Source: Micrococcales bacterium
Lineage (GTDB): Bacteria > Actinomycetota > Actinomycetes > Actinomycetales > Dermatophilaceae
Length of the DNA stretch: 8,488 nucleotides
Reading direction: 5' to 3'
NCBI GenBank assembly: GCA_003157445.1
Contig: PMJN01000539.1
Location: forward strand, 1-8,488
Numbering within the stretch: position 1 is the stretch's first letter; every line of letters begins with the position of its first letter. Below are positions 1 through 6,188 of this stretch, piece by piece. The position numbers and the translations under genes are program-made. Under the pieces are notes generated by a model. It was not told the DNA's origin. It saw only the letters and a program-made list of their open reading frames with translations, and did no database searches.

Positions 1-660
1 GCCGGCTGCGGCCAGGTTACGCGGATCAAAGCCGTGGGCGTGCCGGTGAACCACCTTGATCTCGTCCTCGCGTGGAGGAAGGGGCAGGTCAACCTTGAGT
101 AGGAACCGGTCCAACTGGGCTTCGGGCAACGGGTAGGTGCCTTCGTACTCGACCGGGTTCTGGGTCGCGGCGACCATGAACGGCCACGGTAAGGGCCTGG
201 GTACGCCATCAACAGAGACCTGACGCTCCTCCATGGACTCCAGCAGGGCGGACTGGGTCTTAGGTGGCGTCCGGTTGATCTCGTCGGCAAGAAGCAGGTT
301 GGTGAACACCGGACCCTCACGGAAGGAGAACTCGGCGCTGTGGGGGTCATAGATCAGCGAGCCGGTGATGTCGCCAGGCATCAGATCGGGGGTGAACTGG
401 ACCCGCTTGGTGTCGATGTCCAGTGCGGCGGCCACAGCCCGAATGAGCAGGGTTTTGGCCACACCAGGCACTCCCTCGAGCAAGATGTGGCCACGGCTCA
501 GCAGTGCAATGATGATGCCGGACACGGCGGCGTCCTGGCCCACGACGGCCTTGGCCACCTCGTGGCGGACGGAGAGAAGCGCCACGCGCGCTTGGTCCGA
601 GGAGGCGCGCGCCTCCTCGGAGGGTTGGCGATCCTGGGTTGGCTGGCTGACGTCCGTCAT
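1..660 (-). CDS. moxR: MoxR-family AAA+ ATPase, C-terminus cut by window edge
   Basis: The first 220 codons are present with no stop; the usual length is about 320-360 residues, so the lid domain lies outside. Visible motifs: Walker A GVPGVAKT at residues 63-70 (the MoxR form, with Ala before Lys), Walker B LLLADE at 122-127 with Asp126 and Glu127, sensor-1 ATQNP with Asn168, and LPEAQLDRF at 178-186 with the conserved Arg185. MoxR ATPases are cytoplasmic chaperone-like remodellers that usually work with VWA or DUF58 proteins, which in actinobacteria tend to follow immediately downstream. The start ATG (660-658) overlaps the DUF4350 stop as ATGA, and an AAGGAAG ribosome binding site lies at 677-671. 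The first 25 or so residues are a polar, variable leader, part of which is encoded by a 26-bp palindrome. The gene corresponds in position to M. tuberculosis moxR2 (Rv3692). Family assignment is firm; the substrate is unknown. Confidence 0.95.
   Translation of the reverse strand, partial: MTDVSQPTQDRQPSEEARASSDQARVALLSVRHEVAKAVVGQDAAVSGIIIALLSRGHILLEGVPGVAKTLLIRAVAAALDIDTKRVQFTPDLMPGDITGSLIYDPHSAEFSFREGPVFTNLLLADEINRTPPKTQSALLESMEERQVSVDGVPRPLPWPFMVAATQNPVEYEGTYPLPEAQLDRFLLKVDLPLPPREDEIKVVHRHAHGFDPRNLAAAG
596..621. repeat. Perfect 26-bp palindrome inside the 5' end of moxR
   Basis: The 13-base half TCCGAGGAGGCGC is followed directly by its exact reverse complement, with no spacer, and the next bases outward (595 and 622, both G) do not pair. 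It covers moxR codons 14-22, about 40-65 nt after the start codon, and encodes part of a polar leader. As RNA it could form a GC-rich hairpin that contains a GGAGG-like sequence in one arm. It could be a protein-binding site, an mRNA hairpin that tunes moxR translation, or chance in a GC-rich low-complexity leader. The palindrome is read directly from the bases; any function is inference. Confidence 0.9.
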
Positions 661-1841
661 GTGCCGCGTACTTCCTTCTCGAGTGCTGAGAGTGTGTTGG
701 CTCGTTCCAGAAGGGACGAGTCGTCAGGTGCTGTGGGCGAGTCCAGCAGATCCAGCACGTCGTGGTATTCCCGTCCACTGACAGCGGCAGAGGCTGCTGC
801 CAGGCTGCTGACATCGCAATTGGGTGACAGGCCCAGGTGTGAAGCCAGGCGCCTTCGCGTCGCCTGCTGCAGAACGGCCAGGGCCCGGGTGCGGTCACCG
901 CAGTGGCGGTACATCCGTGCGCGGCTCTCGGTTGTCTCCACCGCCCTGACGATGACCGGGAGCGGTTCGGTTACCAGAGGTCCAAGGCGGCGCCCCCGCC
1001 ACAGGCACAGCAGCACGACCGCGGAGGTCCCCAATGCCACAGCGGGCTGGAACCACGCAGGTGTAATGGCTCGGGAGGTGCCCTCTGTTGCTGCGATATC
1101 GGCGAGCGAGGGGACGTACCAGATGAGGCGGTCGGTCTGCCCGAAAAGGTGAAGCGCGATCGCAGCGTTGTCGGAGTTGAGGATGAGCCCGTTGGAGATC
1201 AGGCTTTCGCCTCCGATCAAGATCACGGATGGTCGTCCCTCGGCGGCCGGCAGGGCGACCAGTGCGCTGCCGCCGTTGATCTTGTCGGGGAAACAGGCTT
1301 TGGCAGTGGAGTCCTTGGCCGTCGGGGTATAGGACCGGTCTGCTTGGGCAAGTTGGATGTCCTTGCCCACCACTGTGCCACGGCAGCTTGCGGTGACGTT
1401 CGTCAGATCCGTGAGGTGGGAATCCACTGGTAGGCCCATCCCCTTGGTGACCTCGGGATCGGCGTCTAGCAGGACCAGGCTGGCTGCTGAGACGGTGTGT
1501 GCCAGCGCCGCACGTGCTGTCGTTGCGGACAAGCTAGCCGTGCTGGTGATGGCGACCGTCGTGTTGGCATCGACACTCTGGTCGAGCAGCTCGCGTTGGC
1601 TGCGGACCACGCTCACCTTGACGCCGTGGTTGCTGAGCACGTGGGCCAGGCCCTGGGCTCCATTGAAGCCGGGGTTCGCCGGGTCGAGGTCATCGGTGTT
1701 GGCCTGCGGGCCTGTGGCCAGCACCGTCAGCGCCAATGCGCTCGTCATCAGCACGACAACAACGATCACCGGCGTGAGCCACCGGGGACGCCCGTAGGTC
1801 CGGGGTGTGCGGGGTTTCGAGATAGCGGCCGCTGTCGTCAT
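657..1841 (-). CDS. DUF4350 membrane-anchored protein of the MoxR operon
   Basis: This 394-residue protein has one N-terminal membrane segment (about 22-43) after a basic cytoplasmic start (KPRTPRTYGRPR), a long extracytoplasmic region, and a second hydrophobic segment (about 264-281) followed by a cytoplasmic C-terminus. DUF4350 hallmarks are LDPANPGFNGAQGLAHVL (52-69), GGESLISN (210-217), DNAAIALHLFG (224-234), RLIWYVP (238-244) and WRGRRLGPLV..PLPVIVRA.ET (281-303). The region from 60 to about 245 resembles the GATase-like or GldG-like extracytoplasmic fold expected of the family. No catalytic residues can be assigned. The start overlaps the DUF4129 stop (ATGA), with AGGA at 1854-1851, and the stop overlaps the moxR start, so translation is probably coupled on both sides. 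It is the positional counterpart of M. tuberculosis Rv3691. Family is confident; biochemical function is unknown. Confidence 0.9.
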   Translation of the reverse strand: MTTAAAISKPRTPRTYGRPRWLTPVIVVVVLMTSALALTVLATGPQANTDDLDPANPGFNGAQGLAHVLSNHGVKVSVVRSQRELLDQSVDANTTVAITSTASLSATTARAALAHTVSAASLVLLDADPEVTKGMGLPVDSHLTDLTNVTASCRGTVVGKDIQLAQADRSYTPTAKDSTAKACFPDKINGGSALVALPAAEGRPSVILIGGESLISNGLILNSDNAAIALHLFGQTDRLIWYVPSLADIAATEGTSRAITPAWFQPAVALGTSAVVLLCLWRGRRLGPLVTEPLPVIVRAVETTESRARMYRHCGDRTRALAVLQQATRRRLASHLGLSPNCDVSSLAAASAAVSGREYHDVLDLLDSPTAPDDSSLLERANTLSALEKEVRGT

Positions 1842-2491
1842 CCTGGTAGGTCCTGCAGCGACGGCGCCGGTAACAGCGCTCGGGTGGTAGTCAGTTCTTC
1901 ATCCAGGTGGTGGATCTGGTCTGCTTGGTACGCGCTCGCGCGACGATGCCCGTAACGCACCGAGTCGAAGAGGTCGGCTGCACGCGCGAGTCGGTCAGCA
2001 TGGTCAGGGAAGGGCAAAGCCAGTGCCATGCTGACCTCGTGGGCGGTGCGGCCGGGGGCGTCGTTGAGCATGGTGCGATCACTCATGTCCTTGGCGATGG
2101 CTCGGAATCCGTCCAGAACTGCGTCGTCGTAACGACCGTCTCTGGCGGCTTCGGCAGCCAGGTCTCGGTAACGGCGGGCCGAGATCGTCTCGTTATTGAG
2201 CACTGCTTCGTGCGAAACGGAGATGACCCTCTCACGGTGCACCTTGGGCAGGACCCAGACGAGCAGAGCAATTACCACGAGCGCGATCAACACCGTGATC
2301 AGTGGGGAGAGCCCGGCCAGGTGCCGGGCGCCGTCCAAGAGACTGCCCAGCTGGTCAGTGATCCACCGGCTTATCGAGTCAAGCCAGGGGCTCTGATAGT
2401 CCGGGCCTTGCAGTTCCTGCCTCAGCCAGGTCCGGGCTTGTGCAGGTGTGGGGTTCAGGCCGCGAACAAGTGACCAGCCCGCCGACGTCAT
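1838..2491 (-). CDS. DUF4129 membrane protein of the MoxR operon
   Basis: This 217-residue protein starts with the family pattern of Pro/Ala and an ELQGPDYQSPW stretch (26-36), then has a single membrane helix at about 62-82. The cytoplasmic DUF4129 domain follows (about 103-185): AAEAARDGRYDDAVLDGFRA (112-131), PGRTAHEV (146-153) and LARAADLFDSVRYGHRRAS (168-186). In other bacteria DUF4129 often forms the C-terminus of transglutaminase-like proteins in MoxR/DUF58 clusters; here it stands alone, as is usual in actinobacteria (compare Rv3690). The start codon is 7 bp after the preceding stop and has only a weak ribosome binding site, so it probably depends on coupling to the upstream membrane protein gene. 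Its stop overlaps the DUF4350 start as ATGA. Family assignment is confident; role is not known beyond the MoxR context. Confidence 0.9.
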   Translation of the reverse strand: MTSAGWSLVRGLNPTPAQARTWLRQELQGPDYQSPWLDSISRWITDQLGSLLDGARHLAGLSPLITVLIALVVIALLVWVLPKVHRERVISVSHEAVLNNETISARRYRDLAAEAARDGRYDDAVLDGFRAIAKDMSDRTMLNDAPGRTAHEVSMALALPFPDHADRLARAADLFDSVRYGHRRASAYQADQIHHLDEELTTTRALLPAPSLQDLPG

Positions 2492-2498
2492 GACTGAC

Positions 2499-3599
2499 TC
2501 AGATCCGCGGCGCAGGGTTGGCCTGGGCCGCGCGCAACAGCACGACGTCGAGTGCTTCCAGGCGCATCCGCCGATCTATATAGAGCAGGCCGGCAACTGC
2601 CGCTATAAACGGTGTGGTGATCGCTCCCGTGACCAGTCCCGACAGATGTGAGACGAACGTGATGATCATCTGCCCGGTTACGCTGCCCTGTCCTGAGAGT
2701 GCGACGACTATCACGCCGATGATCGAGAATGGCATCCCCAGCAGCACCCTGGTGACGTAGGCCAGGATCCCGGCCAGCAGCGTGATCCCCAGGACACGCC
2801 AGAATGCACCCTTGGTGAGCGCGAAAGAGCGCCGCAGCCCCGCGAACACACCATGGCCCTCGAGCACGATCGCGGGCGCCGCCAGAGAGATCTTCGTGGA
2901 AGCCCACACCAGCACGACGATGAAGCCGAGCACGCCAAGAAACGTCAGGATCACTCCGGCGACGATGTTGCTGTTGATCAGCAGCGCCACACCGGGCCCC
3001 AACAGCAATGCCGCGGCCAGCAGGGTGAACAGCCCTGTCAGAAGCATCAACGCCAGCAAGGAAACCACTCGTGCGCGGGTGGCTCGCCACGTTGCACCGA
3101 TATCTGGTTTGCGACCTAGGACCGCCTGGCCCACGACGTACACGAGCAGTCCGCTGAGGATGGCGGTCGCGAATGTGGTGGCCAAGTCCTGCAGTAGCAG
3201 CGCCGGGTACCCGAGGAGTGCTTCGGCCCCTGGCCCGAACCTGCTTAGCGTCGTGACGCTCAGATGGGTAGCGCCGACTCCCAGTGCCGCAGACGGGACC
3301 AAGAACAAGGCCAGCACGATAGCCGACAGTCCGACCATCGACTTCGGGTTGAAGCGCACCGACTGGACCGCGCCTTCCAAGATGTCCCCGAGCTGTAGGG
3401 GTCGAAGTGGCACGATGCCTGGTTTGTGCGCCGTCAGCATCGGGATCTGCGGCATTGGAGCTTGCCGACGGTAGTCCCCGGGCTGCACCGGGGGGCCGGA
3501 GGGCGGGGGAGTGTTCGGCGGCAACCCAGCAGGGTACTGGTGGGGCGCTGGTTCGCGGTCCTGCGGTCCAGGGGCGGGGAATCCGCCGATCGCCGTCAT
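2499..3599 (-). CDS. Multispanning membrane protein with proline-rich N-terminal tail (Rv3689-like)
   Basis: A 366-residue protein. Residues 1-50 form a Pro/Gly/Gln-rich, probably disordered cytoplasmic tail. A conserved entry motif follows, PLRPLQLGDILEGAV (64-78) and then FNP, and about six hydrophobic segments lie near 88-110, 137-160, 180-207, 212-233, 267-300 and 312-340. Between the fourth and fifth sits APAIVLEGHGVFAGLRRSFALTK (241-263), and the C-terminus carries LLYIDRRMRLEAL (338-350). These features fit the membrane domain related to the glycerophosphodiesterase membrane region, found without the enzyme domain next to DUF4129/DUF4350/moxR in actinobacteria. It is the first gene of that operon. 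The chosen start has an AGGGAG ribosome binding site (3609-3604) four bases upstream. A second long frame overlaps the whole gene but has shadow-frame composition. Topology is confident; substrate or partner is unknown. Confidence 0.88.
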   Translation of the reverse strand: MTAIGGFPAPGPQDREPAPHQYPAGLPPNTPPPSGPPVQPGDYRRQAPMPQIPMLTAHKPGIVPLRPLQLGDILEGAVQSVRFNPKSMVGLSAIVLALFLVPSAALGVGATHLSVTTLSRFGPGAEALLGYPALLLQDLATTFATAILSGLLVYVVGQAVLGRKPDIGATWRATRARVVSLLALMLLTGLFTLLAAALLLGPGVALLINSNIVAGVILTFLGVLGFIVVLVWASTKISLAAPAIVLEGHGVFAGLRRSFALTKGAFWRVLGITLLAGILAYVTRVLLGMPFSIIGVIVVALSGQGSVTGQMIITFVSHLSGLVTGAITTPFIAAVAGLLYIDRRMRLEALDVVLLRAAQANPAPRI

Positions 3600-3697
3600 C
3601 TGTCTCCCTGATCAATCCGGTATCGCCCAGGATGCCCCCAGACTGCAGGCTTGCGACCTCGCAGACAAAGCCGCCGCCGACAGCCTTTACCGAGAGG

Positions 3698-4275
3698 TTA
3701 CAGGCCCGGGGCCTTGACCAGTTGGTGCGCCGGTGGGCTGACAGGCGCCACCTCATCCCATTTGCTGATGTCCAAGAGCTGACCCTTGGTGCCTTCGACT
3801 CGTAGCAGGTGCGCCCACCTGGCGGCCGAGACATAGATCTTGGTTCCGTCAGCCTTGGTTGTCATGAGAAGGGCGGGAACCATACCGACGTCGGTCTTGT
3901 CCACCTCGTTGTTCGGCTGGCTAGCCGTGGCTACGTCTTGGGCGAAGATCTGGTCGAGCTGTTTGCCGACCGTGAGGTCGTCCATCTCTTCGGCGCAGGT
4001 CGCCGGAACGTTGATACGTTCGCCTGCAGCCAACTTGGCAATCGCCGGTGTGTGGTTCTTGGTCCAGTACGCAGCGTGTAGGTCTGCCCGCCGGCAGCGA
4101 GGATCTCGAGCCCACCACTGGCGTGGCTCACGGTCGTTATGAGGTTCTTGCCCGCAGCGCTGGGAGAGCTGGTTGCTTTGGCTGCGGGAGCCTGCGATGC
4201 GCAACGGCTCAGCGTGGGTGCAACGACTGCGGCCAGGGCCAGGTATGACGTGCGCCGGCCCCCGGGCAAGCTCAT
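3698..4275 (-). pseudogene. Degraded tandem copy of the LolA/LppX-like lipoprotein gene (internal deletion plus frameshift)
   Basis: The reading frame starts at 4275 (MSLPGGRRTSYLALAA), with a GGAGG ribosome binding site at 4289-4285, and matches the intact neighbour's signal peptide. From the lipobox cysteine to the conserved EIL...Y stretch it is about 51 residues shorter than the neighbour. Just after the TYTL motif, around 4064-4080, homology jumps to another frame: AAYW aligns with AAFW of the intact copy, and the spacing between the matched Tyr and Trp codons is 10 nt shorter. The second frame then continues to 3698 with clear matches (KLAAGERINVPA, LDQIFAQD, a C-terminal PPAHQLVK). Without recoding, the first frame runs on through unrelated residues to a stop at 3931. 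The lipobox reads LSRC, with Arg where Ala or Gly is expected. Three independent lesions make a pseudogene the best reading. It is relatively young, since both halves remain recognisable. Confidence 0.85.
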
Positions 4276-4298
4276 GGCGTGATACCTCCAGGGCGGAT

Positions 4299-4310
4299 CG
4301 CGGGACCGCG
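4299..4310. repeat. Short inverted repeat in the leader of the lipoprotein pseudogene
   Basis: CGCGG and CCGCG arms are separated by two bases, between the putative -10 and the ribosome binding site. It sits where the intact copy has its own GC hairpin (5162-5175), although the arm sequences differ. Stem length is only 4-5 bp, so function is uncertain; it could be part of a conserved leader structure. Confidence 0.35.
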
Positions 4311-4334
4311 CCCCGGTGGTACGTCCGACTTGCG

Positions 4335-4343
4335 AACGTTATA
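4335..4343 (-). promoter_or_regulatory. Putative -10 region upstream of the lipoprotein pseudogene
   Basis: On the minus strand the bases read TATAACGTT, containing TATAAC and also TAACGT, which fits the TANNNT -10 of actinobacterial housekeeping promoters. It lies about 60 nt before the start codon. The matching position upstream of the intact paralogue reads GATAGCGTT, and flanking bases are shared (a GTTC, then CGGAC). No convincing -35 element stands 16-18 nt further up. The call rests on conservation between the two copies. Confidence 0.4.
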
Positions 4344-4387
4344 GGCAATCAACGTGAGGCCCGACCTTCGTGATGGGCAACTTCCGG

Positions 4388-5134
4388 TTACAAGATCGGC
4401 GTCTTGGCCAGTTGGTCGGCAGGTGGGGTGGTTGTGGTCGGCGCGGAATCCCAGTTGGTGAAGTCCAGAGTGCCGTTCTTGGTGCTTTCGGTGCGTAGTA
4501 GGCGCCCCTGGCCGTCGGCCGAGACAAAGAGCTTGGTGTCCTCGCCTGCCTTCGCTGTGAGCAGCCAGGCGGGGACACCATCGACCTCGGTCTTCTGGAC
4601 TGTCGGGTTGAGCTTGTCCTCGCTGGGTATGTCCTTGGCAAAGACCTGGTCCAGGAGCGTGCCCACCCTGAAGTCGCCCATGCCAGCTGCCGAGCCGGCC
4701 GGGACTTTGACAAACTTGCCTGCGGCCATCTTGGCAGTCTGCGCGGAGCCGTTCAACCGCATCCAGAACGCCGCGTCGGCTTTGAGATAGAAATCGCTGT
4801 TGACCTTGAGGATCTCGATCACGCCGGTCCCGAAGTTGACCGACAGCCTCATTGTCTGGCCGGCGCGGTCACCAGAAACGTCGAGCTTCAGCTTTTGTCC
4901 CTGGTCGGTGTAGTCGCCCACGACCTGAACGCTCTTGGCTGCGGCGCCGCTCTTCTGCGTCAGCCGGTAGGCCTCCGCAGCCGTGGGTACTGTCGTGGCC
5001 GCGGGCGAGGCACCTGAAGAGCCGTCTGTCTTGCCGACTCCTGCTGCCGTGCTGGACGCGCAGGCGCTCAGACTGAGTGCGATGGCAATGGCCAAGGCGA
5101 GATACGACGTGCGACGGTGCCTCATGTATCTCAT
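4388..5134 (-). CDS. LolA/LppX-like secreted lipoprotein
   Basis: This 248-residue protein begins with a basic n-region (MRYMRHRRTS), a hydrophobic core (11-22) and the lipobox LSAC with Cys25, so it should be lipid-anchored on the outer face of the cytoplasmic membrane. A Ser/Ala/Gly/Thr-rich linker (26-52) leads into a beta-rich domain resembling actinobacterial LppX/LprG and LolA-like lipoproteins: VQVVGDYTDQGQKLKLDV (69-86), VIEILKVNSDFYLKADAAFW (105-124), GKFVKVPAG (139-147), LLDQVFAKD (160-168), then LFVSADGQGRLLRTES (202-217) and a C-terminal PPADQLAK. Relatives bind acyl or lipid ligands in a half-barrel cavity; whether this one does is inference. Met1 is favoured over Met4 because a GGTGG ribosome binding site lies 10 nt upstream and aligns with that of the tandem copy. 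It appears to have its own promoter and to be separate from the dehydrogenase operon. Confidence 0.88.
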   Translation of the reverse strand: MRYMRHRRTSYLALAIAIALSLSACASSTAAGVGKTDGSSGASPAATTVPTAAEAYRLTQKSGAAAKSVQVVGDYTDQGQKLKLDVSGDRAGQTMRLSVNFGTGVIEILKVNSDFYLKADAAFWMRLNGSAQTAKMAAGKFVKVPAGSAAGMGDFRVGTLLDQVFAKDIPSEDKLNPTVQKTEVDGVPAWLLTAKAGEDTKLFVSADGQGRLLRTESTKNGTLDFTNWDSAPTTTTPPADQLAKTPIL

Positions 5135-5161
5135 CTCGCGGTGCCCACCGGGAATGCATCG

Positions 5162-5175
5162 CGGGGTCGTCCCCG
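5162..5175. repeat. GC hairpin in the 5' leader of the lipoprotein gene
   Basis: CGGGG and CCCCG form a perfect 5-bp stem with a 4-base loop, about 30-40 nt before the start codon and downstream of the putative -10. No T-run follows, so it does not look like an intrinsic terminator. A hairpin-capable sequence stands in the equivalent place in the duplicate copy. It may influence mRNA stability or translation; this is inference. Confidence 0.4.
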
Positions 5176-5193
5176 AGAAATGTCCGGCGCCTG

Positions 5194-5202
5194 AACGCTA
5201 TC
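5194..5202 (-). promoter_or_regulatory. Putative -10 region of the lipoprotein gene
   Basis: Minus-strand bases GATAGCGTT include TAGCGT, which fits TANNNT, about 60 nt before the start codon. The duplicate gene has TATAACGTT in the matching place. A TGGCAC sequence lies 16 nt upstream but is a poor -35. The 127-bp gap and the shared upstream sequence argue that the lipoprotein gene is transcribed on its own. Confidence 0.38.
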
Positions 5203-5261
5203 AGCGGCTCTCACCGGTGCCACGGCCGCAGTCTTGGGTGCGAGTTCCAAGGTCGACGTCG

Positions 5262-6188
5262 CTAACCACCCTTGGGGTGCCAGACGGTTTTGGTCTCCAG
5301 ACAGAACTTGATCCGGGTCAGGTCCGGCGTAGGCGACCAGTCGGGCTCGACCGCGCCGACACCGTCGCCAGCTGGGCGAAGGACGCGCTTGAGGTTCTCG
5401 GTGCTCGCACCTTCGAGCTCGGCCCACACCAGAGCATCGGCGTCGGCGGCACCAGTCAGGTCGATCGCGTTGACGTCTTGGTGGGCTGCCAGCCACGGCG
5501 CTACCTCGGCGGTGCGTCCGGTGATCAGGTTGATGACACCGCCTGGAACGTCGGAGGTCGCCAGCACCTCCGAGAGCGTGATCGCGGGCAGCGGCCGGTG
5601 CTCGCTGGTCAGCACGACCGCTGTGTTGCCGCTGACCACGATCGGCGCAAGGACAGAGACCAAGCCGAGCAGTGAGCAGCGCTGCGGCGCCAGGGCAGCG
5701 ACCACCCCCGTGGGCTCGGGTGAGGAGATGTTGAAGTATGGCCCGGCGACCGGGTTGACCCCACCCAGGACCTGGGCTATTTTGTCCGACCACCCGGCGT
5801 ACCAGACCCACCGGTCGATGGCCTGGGAGACGACCTTGTCGGCGCCTGCAAGGGTGAGTCCCTGCGCCGACGCGACCTCGGCGGCGAACTGTGCGCGCCG
5901 TCCTTCCATTAGCTCGGCGACACGATAGAGCACCTGACCACGGTTGTAGGCGGTGGCTCCGGCCCACTTCCCGAAGGCACCTCTGGCGGCCACGACGGCA
6001 TCCCGGGCGTCCTTGCGGGAGCCCAAGGCGGCGTTTGCCAGGAACTTGCCGTGGCTGTCACGTATTTCGTAGGTTCGGCCGGACTCGCTGCGCGGGAACG
6101 CCCCACCAATGTAGAGCTTGTAGGTCTTGCGCACCTCGATGCGCTGATCGGCCGCGCCATTCTTGGGTCCGGGCTCGGTTGGGCTCAT
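5262..6188 (-). CDS. Truncated aldehyde dehydrogenase homologue, probable pseudoenzyme (ALDH16 C-terminal-domain-like)
   Basis: This 308-residue protein aligns with the NAD-binding half of aldehyde dehydrogenases: KLYIGGAFPRSESGRTYE (24-41), RWVWYAGWSDKI (126-137), then GVVAALAP (161-168) and VPGGVINLITG (214-224). Key residues are replaced: the PWNFP motif reads PQRCS (168-172), so the oxyanion-hole Asn is absent; the cofactor-contacting LKPA Lys is LTSE (193-196); and the FTGS stretch reads DLTGA (243-247). The catalytic-cysteine domain is missing altogether. The protein ends in its own tail, DLTRIKFCLETKTVWHPKGG (289-308), after a TAG stop, so this looks like a designed short form, not decay. 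A full family member has about 480-500 residues. It starts inside the preceding stop (ATGA) with AGGAG at 6200-6196, implying coupled, perhaps stoichiometric, synthesis. It may be a structural or regulatory partner of the active enzyme. Lack of catalysis is confident; the partner role is inference. Confidence 0.88.
   Translation of the reverse strand: MSPTEPGPKNGAADQRIEVRKTYKLYIGGAFPRSESGRTYEIRDSHGKFLANAALGSRKDARDAVVAARGAFGKWAGATAYNRGQVLYRVAELMEGRRAQFAAEVASAQGLTLAGADKVVSQAIDRWVWYAGWSDKIAQVLGGVNPVAGPYFNISSPEPTGVVAALAPQRCSLLGLVSVLAPIVVSGNTAVVLTSEHRPLPAITLSEVLATSDVPGGVINLITGRTAEVAPWLAAHQDVNAIDLTGAADADALVWAELEGASTENLKRVLRPAGDGVGAVEPDWSPTPDLTRIKFCLETKTVWHPKGG

Larger units (their letters stand above)
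3698..5210 (-). repeat. Tandem duplication of a lipoprotein gene with its upstream region
   Basis: Two units are homologous from about 70 bp upstream of the start codon through to the stop: roughly 5210-4388 (intact) and 4350-3698 (degraded). The start codons are 859 bp apart. Both share an RRTSYLALA signal peptide start, the LS.C lipobox position, AA(F/Y)W, VPA, LDQ(V/I)FA(K/Q)D and a PPA.QL C-terminus. The nucleotide match is patchy, so the duplication is not recent, and the second unit has since decayed. Confidence 0.8.

Noticed and set aside
63..70. MoxR Walker A with Ala instead of Gly before the catalytic Lys (residues 63-70 of the protein, not window bases)
   Set aside because: GVPGVAKT is the normal MoxR form, so it is not a defect. 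The coordinates given here are residue numbers; in the window the motif lies at about 451-474.
340..1152. A 270-codon plus-strand open frame
   Set aside because: It runs antisense across moxR and the DUF4350 gene, both with firm family motifs, and has shadow-frame composition. The other plus-strand frames over 60 codons in the window fail in the same way.
3652..3663. Inverted repeat TGCGA-CC-TCGCA before the membrane protein gene, considered as a terminator or operator
   Set aside because: The stem is only 5 bp with a 2-base spacer and no T-run. The 3600-3697 gap probably holds the operon promoter, but I could not pick out a convincing -10/-35 pair.
2488..3834. A 448-codon minus-strand open frame overlapping the membrane protein gene
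   Set aside because: It is very rich in Arg, Pro, Ser and Gly, has no recognisable motif, begins inside the lipoprotein pseudogene, and covers a gene with clear membrane segments and a good ribosome binding site. It is a GC-driven shadow frame.
4064..4080. Programmed ribosomal frameshift in the second lipoprotein gene
   Set aside because: No slippery heptamer is evident at the junction, the difference from the paralogue is a 10-nt loss, and the gene also has a large internal deletion and a poor lipobox. Decay explains all three.
5233..5251. CTTGG...CCAAG inverted repeat after the truncated dehydrogenase, considered as a terminator
   Set aside because: A weak 5-bp stem with a 9-base loop and no T-run. 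A terminator is expected in this gap but is not demonstrated.
5262..6188. The truncated dehydrogenase as a decaying pseudogene
   Set aside because: The frame is clean over 308 codons, it has a good ribosome binding site and a coupled start, and its C-terminal tail looks like a defined ending. Loss of catalytic residues with an intact frame fits a pseudoenzyme better.
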